Shown: positions 8,453-17,685 of the stretch, piece by piece | How positions within the stretch are numbered: position 1 is the stretch's first letter | Layout of the letters: each line of letters starts with the position of its first letter | Origin: Pseudomonas gingeri | GTDB taxonomy: Bacteria; Pseudomonadota; Gammaproteobacteria; Pseudomonadales; Pseudomonadaceae | Assembly: GCF_013386165.1 (NCBI RefSeq) | Contig: NZ_JACAOS010000002.1 | Coordinates: forward strand, 124,001-188,000 | Length of the DNA: 64,000 nt | Direction: 5' to 3' | Translations under genes and position numbers: made by a program | Notes under the pieces: generated by a model | What the model was told of the DNA's origin: nothing | Seen by the model: only the letters and a program-made list of their open reading frames with translations | Database searches by the model: none

Positions 8453-10092
8453 AACATTATGGAATCTACTTGGCTTATGCTCCGGGCGTTGATTTACGTC
8501 ATGAGGGGCTGGGCCGTTATCTTGCCGCGTTCGTGAAGGGGGCCTCGGAGAGGGATGATGTCAAGTTTGTCCTTGTCTGCCCAAGTTGGACAAAGGAAGG
8601 TCTGGTTGAGCTGTTCTCCAGTGAAGGCATCAATAACGAAAAAATTGAAATTGTCAGCCCTGCAAAGAAGCCCATCGTCCTGGAACTGTATGAGCGCTAT
8701 CTCGAGCGGAAAAAACGTCGAAAAAAATCCAGGATAGGTCGATGGATCCTGGAAAAATATTGCGTGCTCAAACAGGCAGCCATCAATCATGCCGAACAGC
8801 GTTTGGTCACTGTTGATATTGTAACCGGTGTACTTTTTGCTTTTGAACTGGCGTTGGCGCTGGGACTTGCCCTGCTCCTGAGTCCGTTGTTTCTGCTGTT
8901 GTTGGTTGGCGTTATCATGGTCCGATCAAAAGCCATGATTTATAAGAGACTAAGGCCCTATCTTCGACTCATTTCACGCGTTAGCCGGCTGCTGGGCAAC
9001 CCCAAGGACGATACGTTTGTATTACGTTTGTATCGGCGTATGGAAAAAGTCGAGTCCGAGCGGATGCTCGGTTTGATCGGGCGGATGGAGACTGTTCGCG
9101 CATGGTACAGCCCAGCGGCTTTCTGGCCGGCGTTCAACCAGATCAAGGCTCCCCGGCTCATGTGTGTACCGGACGTGGTGCTATCGGACTTCCCGATTGG
9201 TTTTTCGAGCGTAGGCGGAGACCGATTCCTGCAGACCTTTGAAAGCGTGCGCACAGCTATCCAGAACGGACAACACTTTGTCACCTATAGTGACACCATC
9301 AAATGGGAAACGTTAGTCGATCATTATTTGGTCCGTCCCTCGGATGTCTCGGTCATCCACCATGCACCCAATATGCTCAATCAGTGGGTGACGACCCGCG
9401 GTTTCAAGGACCTTGAGGCGACATCCCACCATTACTGCTCGACGCTTTTGTCCTCGGCCCTGCGTAAGTCTTCTAACAAAAACTACACAGTGGGGTTCGT
9501 CAATGCTGAGTTCAAGTATTTGTTCTATGCCAGCCAGTTCAGGGCAAACAAGAATATTCTGACTTTGTTGAGGGCCTATGAGTACCTGCTTAGAAAGAAG
9601 TATCTCAAGCACAAACTGATCTTGACCGGGGACCCGGATAAGTTTCCGGTGGTTAAAGACTTTATCGTCGAACACGGTCTGGAGAACGACGTGTTATGTC
9701 TCCATGGCCTGAGTGTTCAAGAGCTTGCTGCTTGCTACAAGCTGGCAGACCTTGCCGTGAACCCCAGCTTGAGCGAAGGCGGCTGTCCCTTTACCTTTAC
9801 CGAAGCGATGTCGGTAGGTACGCCGGTGGTCATGGCTAGGATTGCCGTGACCGAAGAAGTGTTGGTTGATGAGGTGCTGCAGTCCAAGACGTTCTTCGAC
9901 CCTTATGATTGGCGAGACATGGCTCATCGTATCGAGTGGGCGGTCGCGCATCGAGAGGAGTTGGTAGCGACGCAGATGCCAACCTATGAGCTGCTTTCCA
10001 AACGTACTTGGGCAGATGTGGTCAATGATCACATTGCTGTGCTGGATTCCATCTCCGCTACTCAGGGGCAGTCGGGCTCAACGTCCACCTGA
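8443..10092 (+). CDS. Glycosyltransferase family 4 with internal membrane hairpin
   Basis: A 549 aa protein with GT4 features in the C-terminal part: FYASQFRANKNILTLLRAY (about 360), the acidic region NPSLSEGGCPFTFTEAMSVG (about 445) that binds the nucleotide sugar, and a terminal helix. Unusually, residues about 125-165 form a long hydrophobic stretch (ALGLALLLSPLFLLLLVGV) after a very basic segment (ERKKRRKKSR), which looks like a membrane-inserted hairpin inside the N-terminal GT-B domain. The start overlaps the end of the 764 aa glycosyltransferase by 10 bases, so the two are probably made together. Role: most likely a chain-extending transferase held at the membrane near the Wzm/Wzt exporter; substrate unknown. 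Confidence 0.7.
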   Translation: MSVKHYGIYLAYAPGVDLRHEGLGRYLAAFVKGASERDDVKFVLVCPSWTKEGLVELFSSEGINNEKIEIVSPAKKPIVLELYERYLERKKRRKKSRIGRWILEKYCVLKQAAINHAEQRLVTVDIVTGVLFAFELALALGLALLLSPLFLLLLVGVIMVRSKAMIYKRLRPYLRLISRVSRLLGNPKDDTFVLRLYRRMEKVESERMLGLIGRMETVRAWYSPAAFWPAFNQIKAPRLMCVPDVVLSDFPIGFSSVGGDRFLQTFESVRTAIQNGQHFVTYSDTIKWETLVDHYLVRPSDVSVIHHAPNMLNQWVTTRGFKDLEATSHHYCSTLLSSALRKSSNKNYTVGFVNAEFKYLFYASQFRANKNILTLLRAYEYLLRKKYLKHKLILTGDPDKFPVVKDFIVEHGLENDVLCLHGLSVQELAACYKLADLAVNPSLSEGGCPFTFTEAMSVGTPVVMARIAVTEEVLVDEVLQSKTFFDPYDWRDMAHRIEWAVAHREELVATQMPTYELLSKRTWADVVNDHIAVLDSISATQGQSGSTST

Positions 10093-10165
10093 GGGCGAGC
10101 TTTTCAGCGCACCAGTTCAGGGGTGCCTGAAATTTAAATGTTTACGCTTCGAAGGGAGAATATCG

Positions 10166-11263
10166 ATGCAGCAAATCAACAACCTTTCAGCAAAAATTGG
10201 AAAATTCCAGGGGTTGATCAATACAGCTGTCCAGCGCGTGGTCGCCAGTGGCTGGCTGGTCCTGGGGCCTGAAGTGAAGCGCTTCGAGGCTTCTTTTGCC
10301 GAATATTTGGGGACTGGCCACTGTGTGAGCGTGGCCAATGGTACCGACGCCATCGAGCTGGCCTTGAAAGCGTTGGGTGTTCAGAAAGGCGACCGGGTTG
10401 CCACTGTTGCCAATGCCAGTATGTATACCACGACCTCGATTTTGGCGATTGGAGCCATACCGGTCTTTATGGATGTCGACCTGGATACCCAGCTTGTCAC
10501 GCTGTCGCAGGTGCAGCATGCCATTGAATCAGGTGTGAAAGCGGTCGTTGTCACGCATCTATACGGTTTGGCGGTTCCGCAGATTCAGGAAATCTCGGAG
10601 TTGTGCGCAAAACATAATGTGCCGCTTCTCGAGGACTGCGCACAAGCTCATGGTGCCGTTAGACATGGCAAACGCGTAGGGACATTTGGCGACGCTGCCA
10701 GTTTCAGTTTTTACCCTACAAAAAACCTCGGCGCGCTGGGTGACGGGGGAGCGATCGTTACCCACTCCGAGGAGCTTGCTCGGCGGGCGTCCCAGCTTCG
10801 GCAATACGGTTGGTCCTCGAAATATTGTGTCGAGCTGGAAGGTGCTCGAAATAGCCGGCTGGATGAGATGCAGGCGGCCATTCTTTCCGAGTTTCTTCCC
10901 TTCCTGGATGAGGGGAATGCACGGCGACGTGAGATTGCCGAGCGGTACAGGACAGAAATAAAGAAGTCAGAGATTAGCCACCCTCAAGAAGGCAGCAGCG
11001 CCTACGTGGCCCATCTTTATGTCATAAAGTGTCCGCAAAGAGATGCACTGCAGCAACACCTGCGTAGCAGGAATATTGCGTCAGACGTTCATTATCCCAT
11101 CCCGGATTATAAACAACCGGTGTTCAATAATAGCTACCATGATGTCTGTCTGGAAAACACCGAGTTTCTTGCCAGGGAAATTCTGACACTCCCTTGTTAT
11201 CCGGAAATGACCGATGTCGAGGTCAGTGCCGTGATTGATGCGGTAAACGGGTGGGGGGCATGA
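10166..11263 (+). CDS. fdtB: DegT/DnrJ aminotransferase, probable dTDP-3-keto-6-deoxyhexose 3-aminotransferase (FdtB-like)
   Basis: PLP-dependent sugar aminotransferase of 365 aa. PLP-lysine is Lys186 in YPTKNLGALGDGG, the form typical of the FdtB/QdtB/DesV group that aminates C3 of dTDP-3-keto-6-deoxyhexoses. I chose ATG at 10166 because GAAGGGAGAA lies just upstream; the open frame runs further upstream into the previous gene but has no better start. The gene overlaps the next one (ATGA). The bifunctional FdtD-like protein two genes downstream supplies the ketoisomerase and acetyltransferase that this step needs, so dTDP-Fuc3NAc or dTDP-Qui3NAc is the likely pathway. RmlA and RmlB, needed to make the precursor, are not in the window. 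Confidence 0.78.
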   Translation: MQQINNLSAKIGKFQGLINTAVQRVVASGWLVLGPEVKRFEASFAEYLGTGHCVSVANGTDAIELALKALGVQKGDRVATVANASMYTTTSILAIGAIPVFMDVDLDTQLVTLSQVQHAIESGVKAVVVTHLYGLAVPQIQEISELCAKHNVPLLEDCAQAHGAVRHGKRVGTFGDAASFSFYPTKNLGALGDGGAIVTHSEELARRASQLRQYGWSSKYCVELEGARNSRLDEMQAAILSEFLPFLDEGNARRREIAERYRTEIKKSEISHPQEGSSAYVAHLYVIKCPQRDALQQHLRSRNIASDVHYPIPDYKQPVFNNSYHDVCLENTEFLAREILTLPCYPEMTDVEVSAVIDAVNGWGA

Positions 11264-12207
11264 AGTACTCGGTCATTATCCCGGTCTACAAGAACGCAGA
11301 GTCTATTCCACGCTTGATTCAAGTGCTGGCTGAAGTCAACGTGAGTCTGAATAACGAACTGGAAGCCGTTTTTGTGGTAGACGGGAGCCCGGATGCTTCG
11401 TTCTCTCTGCTTCAGAAAGAATTGGGCCGCCTTCCATTCTCTGCGCAACTCTTGGTGCACTCCCGAAATTTTGGCTCGTTTCCGGCCATTCGTTCTGGCC
11501 TGATAGCGGCTTCTGGGGAGTATTTCGGGGTCATGGCTGCAGATTTGCAAGAGCCGCCCGAGTTGTTGATAAGCTTTTTCCAAGCGTTGTCGAATGACGA
11601 GTGTGATGTGGCGATCGGTACGCGTAATGCTCGAAGCGATCCCTTCCTCAGTCGCCTGGCATCATCGATGTTCTGGGGGCTGTATAGGAAGCTGGTGGTC
11701 CATGATATGCCCAAAGGCGGTGTTGATATCTTTGGCTGTAATCGGGCTTTCAGGGACCAGCTTCTAAAACTTGAAGAGTCCCGTTCATCGCTGATCGCAC
11801 TGATTTTCTGGTTGGGGTTCAGGCGTAAGTTCGTTGATTACGAGCGTCAGGTCCGCCAGGAGGGCAAGTCTGCCTGGACATTCAAGAAAAAGCTGGAATA
11901 TATGATGGACAGTATATTCGCTTTTACCGACTACCCGATTCGCCTTTTGATTCGCATGGGAACCATCGGCTCGCTGGGTGCCGTACTGGTGGGGCTGATG
12001 GTGATCATCGCGCGGGTTTCCGGTGCCATTGCTGTTCCAGGTTATGCGGCGACCATGCTTGTTGTTCTTCTCCTGGGGACATTGAATCTCCTGGGGCTGG
12101 GGCTGGTGGGGACCTACGCTTGGCGTGCTTATGAAAACACCAAACAAAGGCCGCTGGCGGTCGTATCGATCAAGCTGAAAAATAGGGAAGGTGATGAGAA
12201 TGCCTAA
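11260..12207 (+). CDS. Membrane-anchored GT2, polyprenyl-phosphate sugar transferase (GtrB/ArnC-like)
   Basis: A 315 aa family 2 glycosyltransferase with an N-terminal GT-A domain ([17 protein letters not shown]) and the acidic metal-binding segment [12 protein letters not shown] near residue 90. Two C-terminal transmembrane helices lie at about 235-260 and 268-292. This is the layout of GtrB, DPM1 and ArnC-type enzymes that move a sugar from a nucleotide to undecaprenyl phosphate on the cytoplasmic face. ATG at 11260 overlaps the fdtB-like stop. Placement between the two genes that probably make dTDP-Fuc3NAc suggests this sugar as donor. The GtrA-like flippase two genes downstream completes the set. 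An unusual point is that gtrB precedes gtrA and is split from it by the fdtD-like gene. Confidence 0.8.
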   Translation: MKYSVIIPVYKNAESIPRLIQVLAEVNVSLNNELEAVFVVDGSPDASFSLLQKELGRLPFSAQLLVHSRNFGSFPAIRSGLIAASGEYFGVMAADLQEPPELLISFFQALSNDECDVAIGTRNARSDPFLSRLASSMFWGLYRKLVVHDMPKGGVDIFGCNRAFRDQLLKLEESRSSLIALIFWLGFRRKFVDYERQVRQEGKSAWTFKKKLEYMMDSIFAFTDYPIRLLIRMGTIGSLGAVLVGLMVIIARVSGAIAVPGYAATMLVVLLLGTLNLLGLGLVGTYAWRAYENTKQRPLAVVSIKLKNREGDENA

Positions 12208-13150
12208 TCAATTCATACATCCAACCGCTGATGTGAAAAGCAGCAACATCGGTCCGGATACCCGTGTTTGGCAATATGTAGTTATTTTTCCGGAAGCCGT
12301 TATTGGGGCGCAGGTCAATATATGCTCGCATTGTCTGATCGAGAACGATGTCATCATCGGCGATCGCACAACGATTAAGTCAGGTGTATTTGTCTGGGAC
12401 GGTCTCAGGATCGGTGCGGATGTGTTTGTCGGCCCCAATGTCACCTTTACAAATGACAAGTTTCCACGGTCAAAAATATACCCTGAGTCATTCTTGCAAA
12501 CCGTCATACACGACAAGGCTTCTATTGGCGGTGGTGCAGTCATTCTACCGGGCATCACCATTGGCACTGGGGCAATGGTTGGCGCTGGCGCGGTGGTGAC
12601 CAAGTCGGTCCCGCCTTACGCAATCGTTACCGGTTCGCCTGCCAGAATCACCGGCTATGTCGAAAATGCGTCCTCAAGCAATCAACCGCTGCCACAGTCC
12701 ATAGAGGGTGCTGATCAAGCAGAGGCTATTACGAGAGTGGGTGTGGGGGACGTAACGGTTCACCGTTTGAAGTATATTGCTGATATGCGAGGTGACTTGT
12801 CGGTAGGTGAGTTTCATAAGGATATTCCGTTTTCGCCTAAACGTTACTTTTTGGTGTTCGGTGTCCCGAGTCAGAAAACCCGGGGTGAACATGCGCATCA
12901 TAAATGTAGCCAGTTTTTGATTTGTGTGAAGGGCAGCTGTGCCGTCGTTGTTGATGACGGAAAAAACAGGGTTGAAGTTGTGTTGGATGCGCCGAACAAA
13001 GGTATTTATCTGCCGCCTCTGATATGGGGGATTCAGTACAAGTATTCGGAAGATGCCGTGTTGTTGGTTTTTGCTTCAGAGTATTACGAGGCGGATGATT
13101 ATATTAGAGAATACTCTGAGTTTTCAAAAATCACTGCGGAAAAAAGCTGA
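12200..13150 (+). CDS. fdtD: Bifunctional sugar N-acetyltransferase / 3,4-ketoisomerase (FdtD/WxcM-like)
   Basis: A fusion of two enzymes. Residues about 1-150 are a left-handed beta-helix acetyltransferase (repeats such as [16 protein letters not shown] and [16 protein letters not shown]), like FdtC/WbpD proteins. Residues about 175-316 are a cupin like FdtA, with the His-rich active-site segment [12 protein letters not shown]. The same fusion is known as FdtD of Shewanella denitrificans, a ketoisomerase/N-acetyltransferase for dTDP-Fuc3NAc. The cupin would make the 3-keto sugar for the FdtB-like aminotransferase, and the other half would acetylate the amine. Possible starts are GTG 12191, ATG 12194 and ATG 12200; AAGG at the best distance favours 12200. 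It overlaps the preceding gene. A Qui3NAc product is possible, since the isomerase stereochemistry cannot be read by eye. Confidence 0.82.
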   Translation: MPNQFIHPTADVKSSNIGPDTRVWQYVVIFPEAVIGAQVNICSHCLIENDVIIGDRTTIKSGVFVWDGLRIGADVFVGPNVTFTNDKFPRSKIYPESFLQTVIHDKASIGGGAVILPGITIGTGAMVGAGAVVTKSVPPYAIVTGSPARITGYVENASSSNQPLPQSIEGADQAEAITRVGVGDVTVHRLKYIADMRGDLSVGEFHKDIPFSPKRYFLVFGVPSQKTRGEHAHHKCSQFLICVKGSCAVVVDDGKNRVEVVLDAPNKGIYLPPLIWGIQYKYSEDAVLLVFASEYYEADDYIREYSEFSKITAEKS

Positions 13151-13166
13151 AGTGAATGAGTTTTGT

Positions 13167-13583
13167 ATGAAGAGTCGTATGCGTAAGTGGGCGGTTTTTT
13201 TGATGGGCGGCTTATTGAACACGGCGATAACTTACGGCATTTATCTGCTGCTGGGTTTGTTCCTGACGTATCAGGTTGCCTATGTTATCGCTTACGCGTG
13301 CGGTATCGGGTTTTCGTACCTGTTCAATTCGCAGGTCGTTTTTCAAGTGAAGAGGACGTGGATCGGATTCGTTCTGTATCCGCTTGTTTATTTGATTCAG
13401 TACGTACTCTCTGCATCAATTTTGCATTTCATGGTCGAGCGCTTGGCTATTTCAAAAGAGATAGCCCCCCTGTTGATTGTGGTCTTGCTGACCCCGGTAA
13501 CTTACCTCTTGAGCAAAACCTTGCTGCACGCCACTCATCAGTCGAAGTCGACTGTGCAGTCACAGGTTTCCGATGATAAATAA
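13167..13583 (+). CDS. GtrA-like lipid-linked sugar flippase
   Basis: A small membrane protein of 138 aa with four hydrophobic segments (starting FLMGGLLNTAITYGIYLLLG) and the GtrA-family feature GFSYLFNSQVVF between helices two and three. GtrA proteins are thought to flip undecaprenyl-phosphate-linked sugars made by GtrB to the periplasmic side. ATG at 13167 is the most likely start; GTG at 13152, directly after the upstream stop, is the alternative. The 3' end overlaps the next gene by 11 bases. Together with the GtrB-like gene and the following GT-C-like proteins it forms a complete O-antigen side-chain modification set. Confidence 0.8.
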   Translation: MKSRMRKWAVFLMGGLLNTAITYGIYLLLGLFLTYQVAYVIAYACGIGFSYLFNSQVVFQVKRTWIGFVLYPLVYLIQYVLSASILHFMVERLAISKEIAPLLIVVLLTPVTYLLSKTLLHATHQSKSTVQSQVSDDK

Positions 13584-15780
13584 TACTGAGTACTTTATGG
13601 ACCAAAGCGTCTCTTGGCGCCGACCGGATTGTGCAAGTGTAAAAGCAATCCTGGCGCACACATTACCCTCAGCGCTGTTGGTGTTCGTGCTCTGGTTGCC
13701 ATTCGGTTTTGCCTTGACCGGCCTTATTGAGGAATGGGGGGTGTTAGGTCTGTTCACCACCCAAGGGCTTTTTTTTATTGCCGATCCCGGGAGCCCTCTT
13801 CCGGCGCACGCCCTTAGGCCTTTAACGATTTTTCCGCAAGCCATCGCATATTATCTGGATCCTTATTCATTTGATTATTGGAACTGGCTTTTAGCACTTT
13901 CGCTTTTTGTAAAGGGAGCGGCGCTTAGTTATATAGTCAGTAAAATGACGGGGGCACTGCGTTGGGGAGTGGTTGCGAGTATCCTGATCTTGATTTACCC
14001 GGCGGACACCATGCAATTGTCTTTTCGGGCACTTCACATTAATTGGGCGTTAGCGCTTGTGCTGCTTGGGACGGCATTGTTCATATTTGCCCTTGATGTG
14101 AAAAATGCACGGTTGTCCTATTTTTTGAGCGCTATCTCCGCTGGGTTATTGTCCTGTGCATGCGCTATGTATGAGGTCTCATTATTATTTTCAATCATTC
14201 CTCTTTTTGTTCCTTTTGTACTGGTAGGAGGGAGGGGGGCGATTGCTCAGGCGCGTCTTAATATTGGGAAATATTTGATTTTTTTTGCAGGAGCCTTAGC
14301 CTATATTTTTTATGTGTATCATACGGCACCATTGGTGAAAAGTTACCAAAGTGGTTTTGCTACTACTGGTAGCGTCATGGCAACTCTCCAACATTCATTG
14401 CCAAATTTGTTTTCAATTGGGTTGTTAAGAACAGCTTTGGGGGGGTGGTTTGACGCGTTGAGAATTACGGGTGTTGAATTTTCAAATTATGGATACGCAA
14501 CTGCGGTTGTTTTTTTGCTTACGATGTTTTTTTGGTGTTTTGCATATATTGATAAATGTAAGACTCAGGGTGTAGAAAAAAAATCGTCTAAAGGGTTCAT
14601 CGTGCGCTTTTTGACGGTTGGCGTGATTTTTGTGCTGCTGGGGTATGCACCTTTTTTGCTGTCTGTCTCCCATCAAAGTATTAGTCAGAGAACATTTTTA
14701 TTTGCTTCCGTAGGTGGAGCGATAATCACGCTTTCTGTGCTTATGTTCATAGGCAGACTCAGTGATAAAATGTCGCTTTGCGGGATAGCAGCTTTGTTTT
14801 TTATAGGCTTTTCGACACAGCTTTTTCAGTTTCATCACTACGTTCAGCTCTCCGATAGGCAGAAAATTATACTGAGCGATATAGTCGATAAATTTGATGG
14901 TGAGGATGCAGGTAAGACGATTTTGGTGCTCGATAAAAGCGGTCAGCTTGACAGCACTTGGATGTTTCTAAAAGCCAATCTGATGTCGGCGATGAGCTAT
15001 ATTTATGGTCACCCGATTAATCGCTTAGAGATTTGCTACATGCCGGCCAAAGAGTGGCAACAGACAGATGTTATCGGTCGAAAAGGACAGTGTGAAGAGA
15101 CCGCGGATGGATGGATTTTTCATTATCCCACGCCGATAAGTGGACCGGGTATTGAGTTGACTCCGAAAATTGACGATAAATTTTTGTCGAAAAATGATGT
15201 TATCACCTTGGTCGTTGATCCGGATAAAATACAGGTTCCGAATGCGACGCCAACTGTTGAAAAGCCGTGGCTCGAAGAAGAAAGCCGAACGGGCTTAATT
15301 TATAGGGGGGTCATTGCTCGATCAACACCGCCCCTCTCGATAGTAAAATTTAAAAATGATCTGGTAAGTGATCACTATTATTGGGGCTTTGGCAATTGGT
15401 GGAGCATGGAATTTCCGATTGCGGGTGCTGGTTGGCGGCCGGCAGAGTGGCAGATTAATCGATTTTATCACAAGGCTTCGGCATGGAAAATTAATGAAAA
15501 TGCTGATTTATACTTCAGTTTTTTGTCCGTGGCTAAGAAACATCGGTTGCATGGACGGTTTGAAGTGTTTGCTGGGCCTGAGATAAAAGCTAGCATGAAA
15601 ATTTTGATTAATGGCTCACCAGTTACGCTTAAATGGACGAGCGAGAATGATTTTGAGGCCACCGTGGGGGAGGGGTTGCTGAAAACAGGAGTGAATACCA
15701 TCACCTTTAGTTCTGCTGTTAATAATGCCTATTATGGCCTTTCGGCGAAATTGGATTGGGTTGAAATTACAAAATACTAA
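13573..15780 (+). CDS. Large GT-C-like membrane glycosyltransferase, probable
   Basis: A 735 aa protein with an N-terminal membrane domain of about ten or eleven hydrophobic helices (residues about 28-425) and a soluble C-terminal part of about 300 residues that should lie in the periplasm. The first loop after helix one carries an acidic pair (GLIEEWGVLG), the place where GT-C enzymes keep catalytic acidic residues. The order GtrB, GtrA, large variable membrane protein is that of gtr operons, where the third gene attaches the flipped sugar to the O-antigen. I infer that role. The soluble tail ends in a fold-like stretch (FEVFAGPEIKASMKILING) that may be a carbohydrate-binding beta-sandwich. 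Base composition is clearly more AT-rich than in the first six genes of the locus. Confidence 0.6.
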   Translation: MINNTEYFMDQSVSWRRPDCASVKAILAHTLPSALLVFVLWLPFGFALTGLIEEWGVLGLFTTQGLFFIADPGSPLPAHALRPLTIFPQAIAYYLDPYSFDYWNWLLALSLFVKGAALSYIVSKMTGALRWGVVASILILIYPADTMQLSFRALHINWALALVLLGTALFIFALDVKNARLSYFLSAISAGLLSCACAMYEVSLLFSIIPLFVPFVLVGGRGAIAQARLNIGKYLIFFAGALAYIFYVYHTAPLVKSYQSGFATTGSVMATLQHSLPNLFSIGLLRTALGGWFDALRITGVEFSNYGYATAVVFLLTMFFWCFAYIDKCKTQGVEKKSSKGFIVRFLTVGVIFVLLGYAPFLLSVSHQSISQRTFLFASVGGAIITLSVLMFIGRLSDKMSLCGIAALFFIGFSTQLFQFHHYVQLSDRQKIILSDIVDKFDGEDAGKTILVLDKSGQLDSTWMFLKANLMSAMSYIYGHPINRLEICYMPAKEWQQTDVIGRKGQCEETADGWIFHYPTPISGPGIELTPKIDDKFLSKNDVITLVVDPDKIQVPNATPTVEKPWLEEESRTGLIYRGVIARSTPPLSIVKFKNDLVSDHYYWGFGNWWSMEFPIAGAGWRPAEWQINRFYHKASAWKINENADLYFSFLSVAKKHRLHGRFEVFAGPEIKASMKILINGSPVTLKWTSENDFEATVGEGLLKTGVNTITFSSAVNNAYYGLSAKLDWVEITKY

Positions 15781-16029
15781 CTGTTTTTTTTGTCAGTAGT
15801 CGTCGAAGCGGATGCTGGTCAGTCCTCGCTGATCAGTGTCTCGTTCGAGATGGTTTACTGTCTACTGCCGTGAAGATAGCGCCAAATTAGCTTGTGACGA
15901 TGATTTGAGAAAATATTAGAATGAGCAACAGGCCTGAGTCAGGTTGATGTCACAATGCGGCGGATTGTTTTCCTGGCATTTCGAAGCTTCAGTTATAGTG
16001 TGTGAATTTTGTACTCGGAGTTTTATAAA
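15781..16029. other. AT-rich gap between two GT-C-like genes
   Basis: No gene or recognisable repeat is visible in these 249 bases. A possible ribosome binding site GGAG (16017-16020) lies nine bases before the ATG at 16030, and the gap probably holds a separate promoter for that gene. Confidence 0.3.
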
Positions 16030-17685
16030 ATGGATGCTGTAGTGGTGCATACTACTTCAAAAAAAAATTTAAGCCCCCTAGGTCCAATTAGAATTATTTT
16101 ATTTGCCTGGGGTGCTTATCTGGCGTGGCTTTTGGCTCTTCAGGTGAGTGGCACAGGTATAGGTTTTAAAGTTTGGCCTATAGGTGAAGACAGAAACTGG
16201 CTTTATCTTCTGCGTAGTGGGAATCCAATTCAGATTTTCCAAGAGTTTTGGGCTCTGGACAGTAGGAATCCTCTAGCTGCTTTTTGGTGGATTTTGATAT
16301 CGCCGATCATAAAAGTTTCTGACTGGGGGCTCCATGTCGTTTCATTGATTGTCTCACCCTTGATTGCGATTGTAACCTTCCTGACGCTTGATAGACTGGA
16401 CCGTGGCCGTAGTCGTCTGTTCGCCTTGTTGGTGGCGCTTTTGGTGTTGCTTTGGAACTTTCCGGCAAGGCATGATCATGTCGATAGAGTGATGGTTATT
16501 GCATTAGCATTTTCGCTTCTGACAATTTTTTTATATGCAAGATTTATTGATGAGGACAGGCGTAGAAAGGGTTTGCTTCTCTCCGCGCTGTTTTGTTATT
16601 TGATTGCGCTGGCAACATATACAATTCAGTCAGGTGCAATTATTGCTGTTCCCTTCCTTGTGTTATTTCGATTGCAGAGACCATTAAAAAGTCGCTTATT
16701 ATGGGCTGGCTGCGATTCGATATTTTTTTTTACGACCTTTATGGCTTATACCTTAACATGGATGCATTTTGCTGGGCCTTCTTCCGGCTCGACGTTTCAT
16801 ATCGCATATAGTGATCTTTTGGCTAATGTTTCGGTCAGCCTTAAAGCTTTTATTTTTCCATCATCAAATCAACAGTTTATTGATGTGGCCAAGGCTGAGT
16901 TTTTAGAGAGTCAGCGTATTTTTTGGTATTTTTTCTCCGCTGTTTCAGGGTTTTTTTTGGTTCTATCAATAGTGTTAGGTTCTAGATTGACTGCAACTTT
17001 TCCTCCTCTTGGTTGGATTGGGTTGCTGCTTGTGTCTATTGGTCTTCCAACAGTATTTGTGGAGGCTGGTAACCCAATGTGGGGGCCCGGTAGCCGATCC
17101 ATTATGCTTCTTCAAGTATGGGAGCCGGTGTTGATTGTTTCGTTAATTTTTGTCGCTGCCTCCCTGATTCGAAACGAGGCGGCTAGGCGTTGGGCTTGTG
17201 CTATTGCTGTTTCTTTGGTTTGTGCGGTGATGCTTTTTGTGACGATTGGCTTCAATCACCTTCAAACTGAAGTTTCTTTTTATCAGAGAAACCTTGCTTT
17301 GGCGCTGAGAGAAATAGATAGTGGACAAGAAGTACCAATGAACTACCTAGTAAAAATTCATAATCCGGTTAGCCCGAAAGTTGGCAGCGAGCCAACCTTG
17401 GCGAGCTATGCCCCGACAATTTTAGGTCGTAATGATACTTCGTTACGTCTTTTTGTTAGCTACCCATCTCCAGCGCCTGCGTACGATGAAGTTTGGAAGG
17501 TGACATTTAAAGATGAAGGGGTGATCAATGCTAAGGCGTCTTTCGATAGATCTTTTGTTAAATATGATAATCTCAAAATTGTTTATTTCGATGGAGTCAG
17601 CTTGACTGTTCCAGGGCTTGTAACGCAGGAAGATTTTCAAGGGCTGCAGGTAAAATGGGATAGAACTCTGCCCATTGTGCAGTAG
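16030..17685 (+). CDS. GT-C-like multi-spanning membrane protein
   Basis: A 551 aa integral membrane protein with about ten hydrophobic helices and a short soluble C-terminal tail (about 400-551). The first extracytoplasmic loop holds WPIGEDRNWLYLLR, with an Asp/Glu pair in the position expected for the GT-C fold; the neighbouring 735 aa protein has a comparable acidic pair. I infer a periplasmic transferase or polymerase-like role for undecaprenyl-phosphate sugars. The start at ATG 16030 is supported by GGAG at 16017-16020; an in-frame TTG at 16009 is less likely. Codon use is AT-rich like its neighbour. Similar proteins are usually annotated only as hypothetical or glucosyltransferase domain proteins. 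A Wzy-like polymerase is an alternative. Confidence 0.55.
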   Translation: MDAVVVHTTSKKNLSPLGPIRIILFAWGAYLAWLLALQVSGTGIGFKVWPIGEDRNWLYLLRSGNPIQIFQEFWALDSRNPLAAFWWILISPIIKVSDWGLHVVSLIVSPLIAIVTFLTLDRLDRGRSRLFALLVALLVLLWNFPARHDHVDRVMVIALAFSLLTIFLYARFIDEDRRRKGLLLSALFCYLIALATYTIQSGAIIAVPFLVLFRLQRPLKSRLLWAGCDSIFFFTTFMAYTLTWMHFAGPSSGSTFHIAYSDLLANVSVSLKAFIFPSSNQQFIDVAKAEFLESQRIFWYFFSAVSGFFLVLSIVLGSRLTATFPPLGWIGLLLVSIGLPTVFVEAGNPMWGPGSRSIMLLQVWEPVLIVSLIFVAASLIRNEAARRWACAIAVSLVCAVMLFVTIGFNHLQTEVSFYQRNLALALREIDSGQEVPMNYLVKIHNPVSPKVGSEPTLASYAPTILGRNDTSLRLFVSYPSPAPAYDEVWKVTFKDEGVINAKASFDRSFVKYDNLKIVYFDGVSLTVPGLVTQEDFQGLQVKWDRTLPIVQ

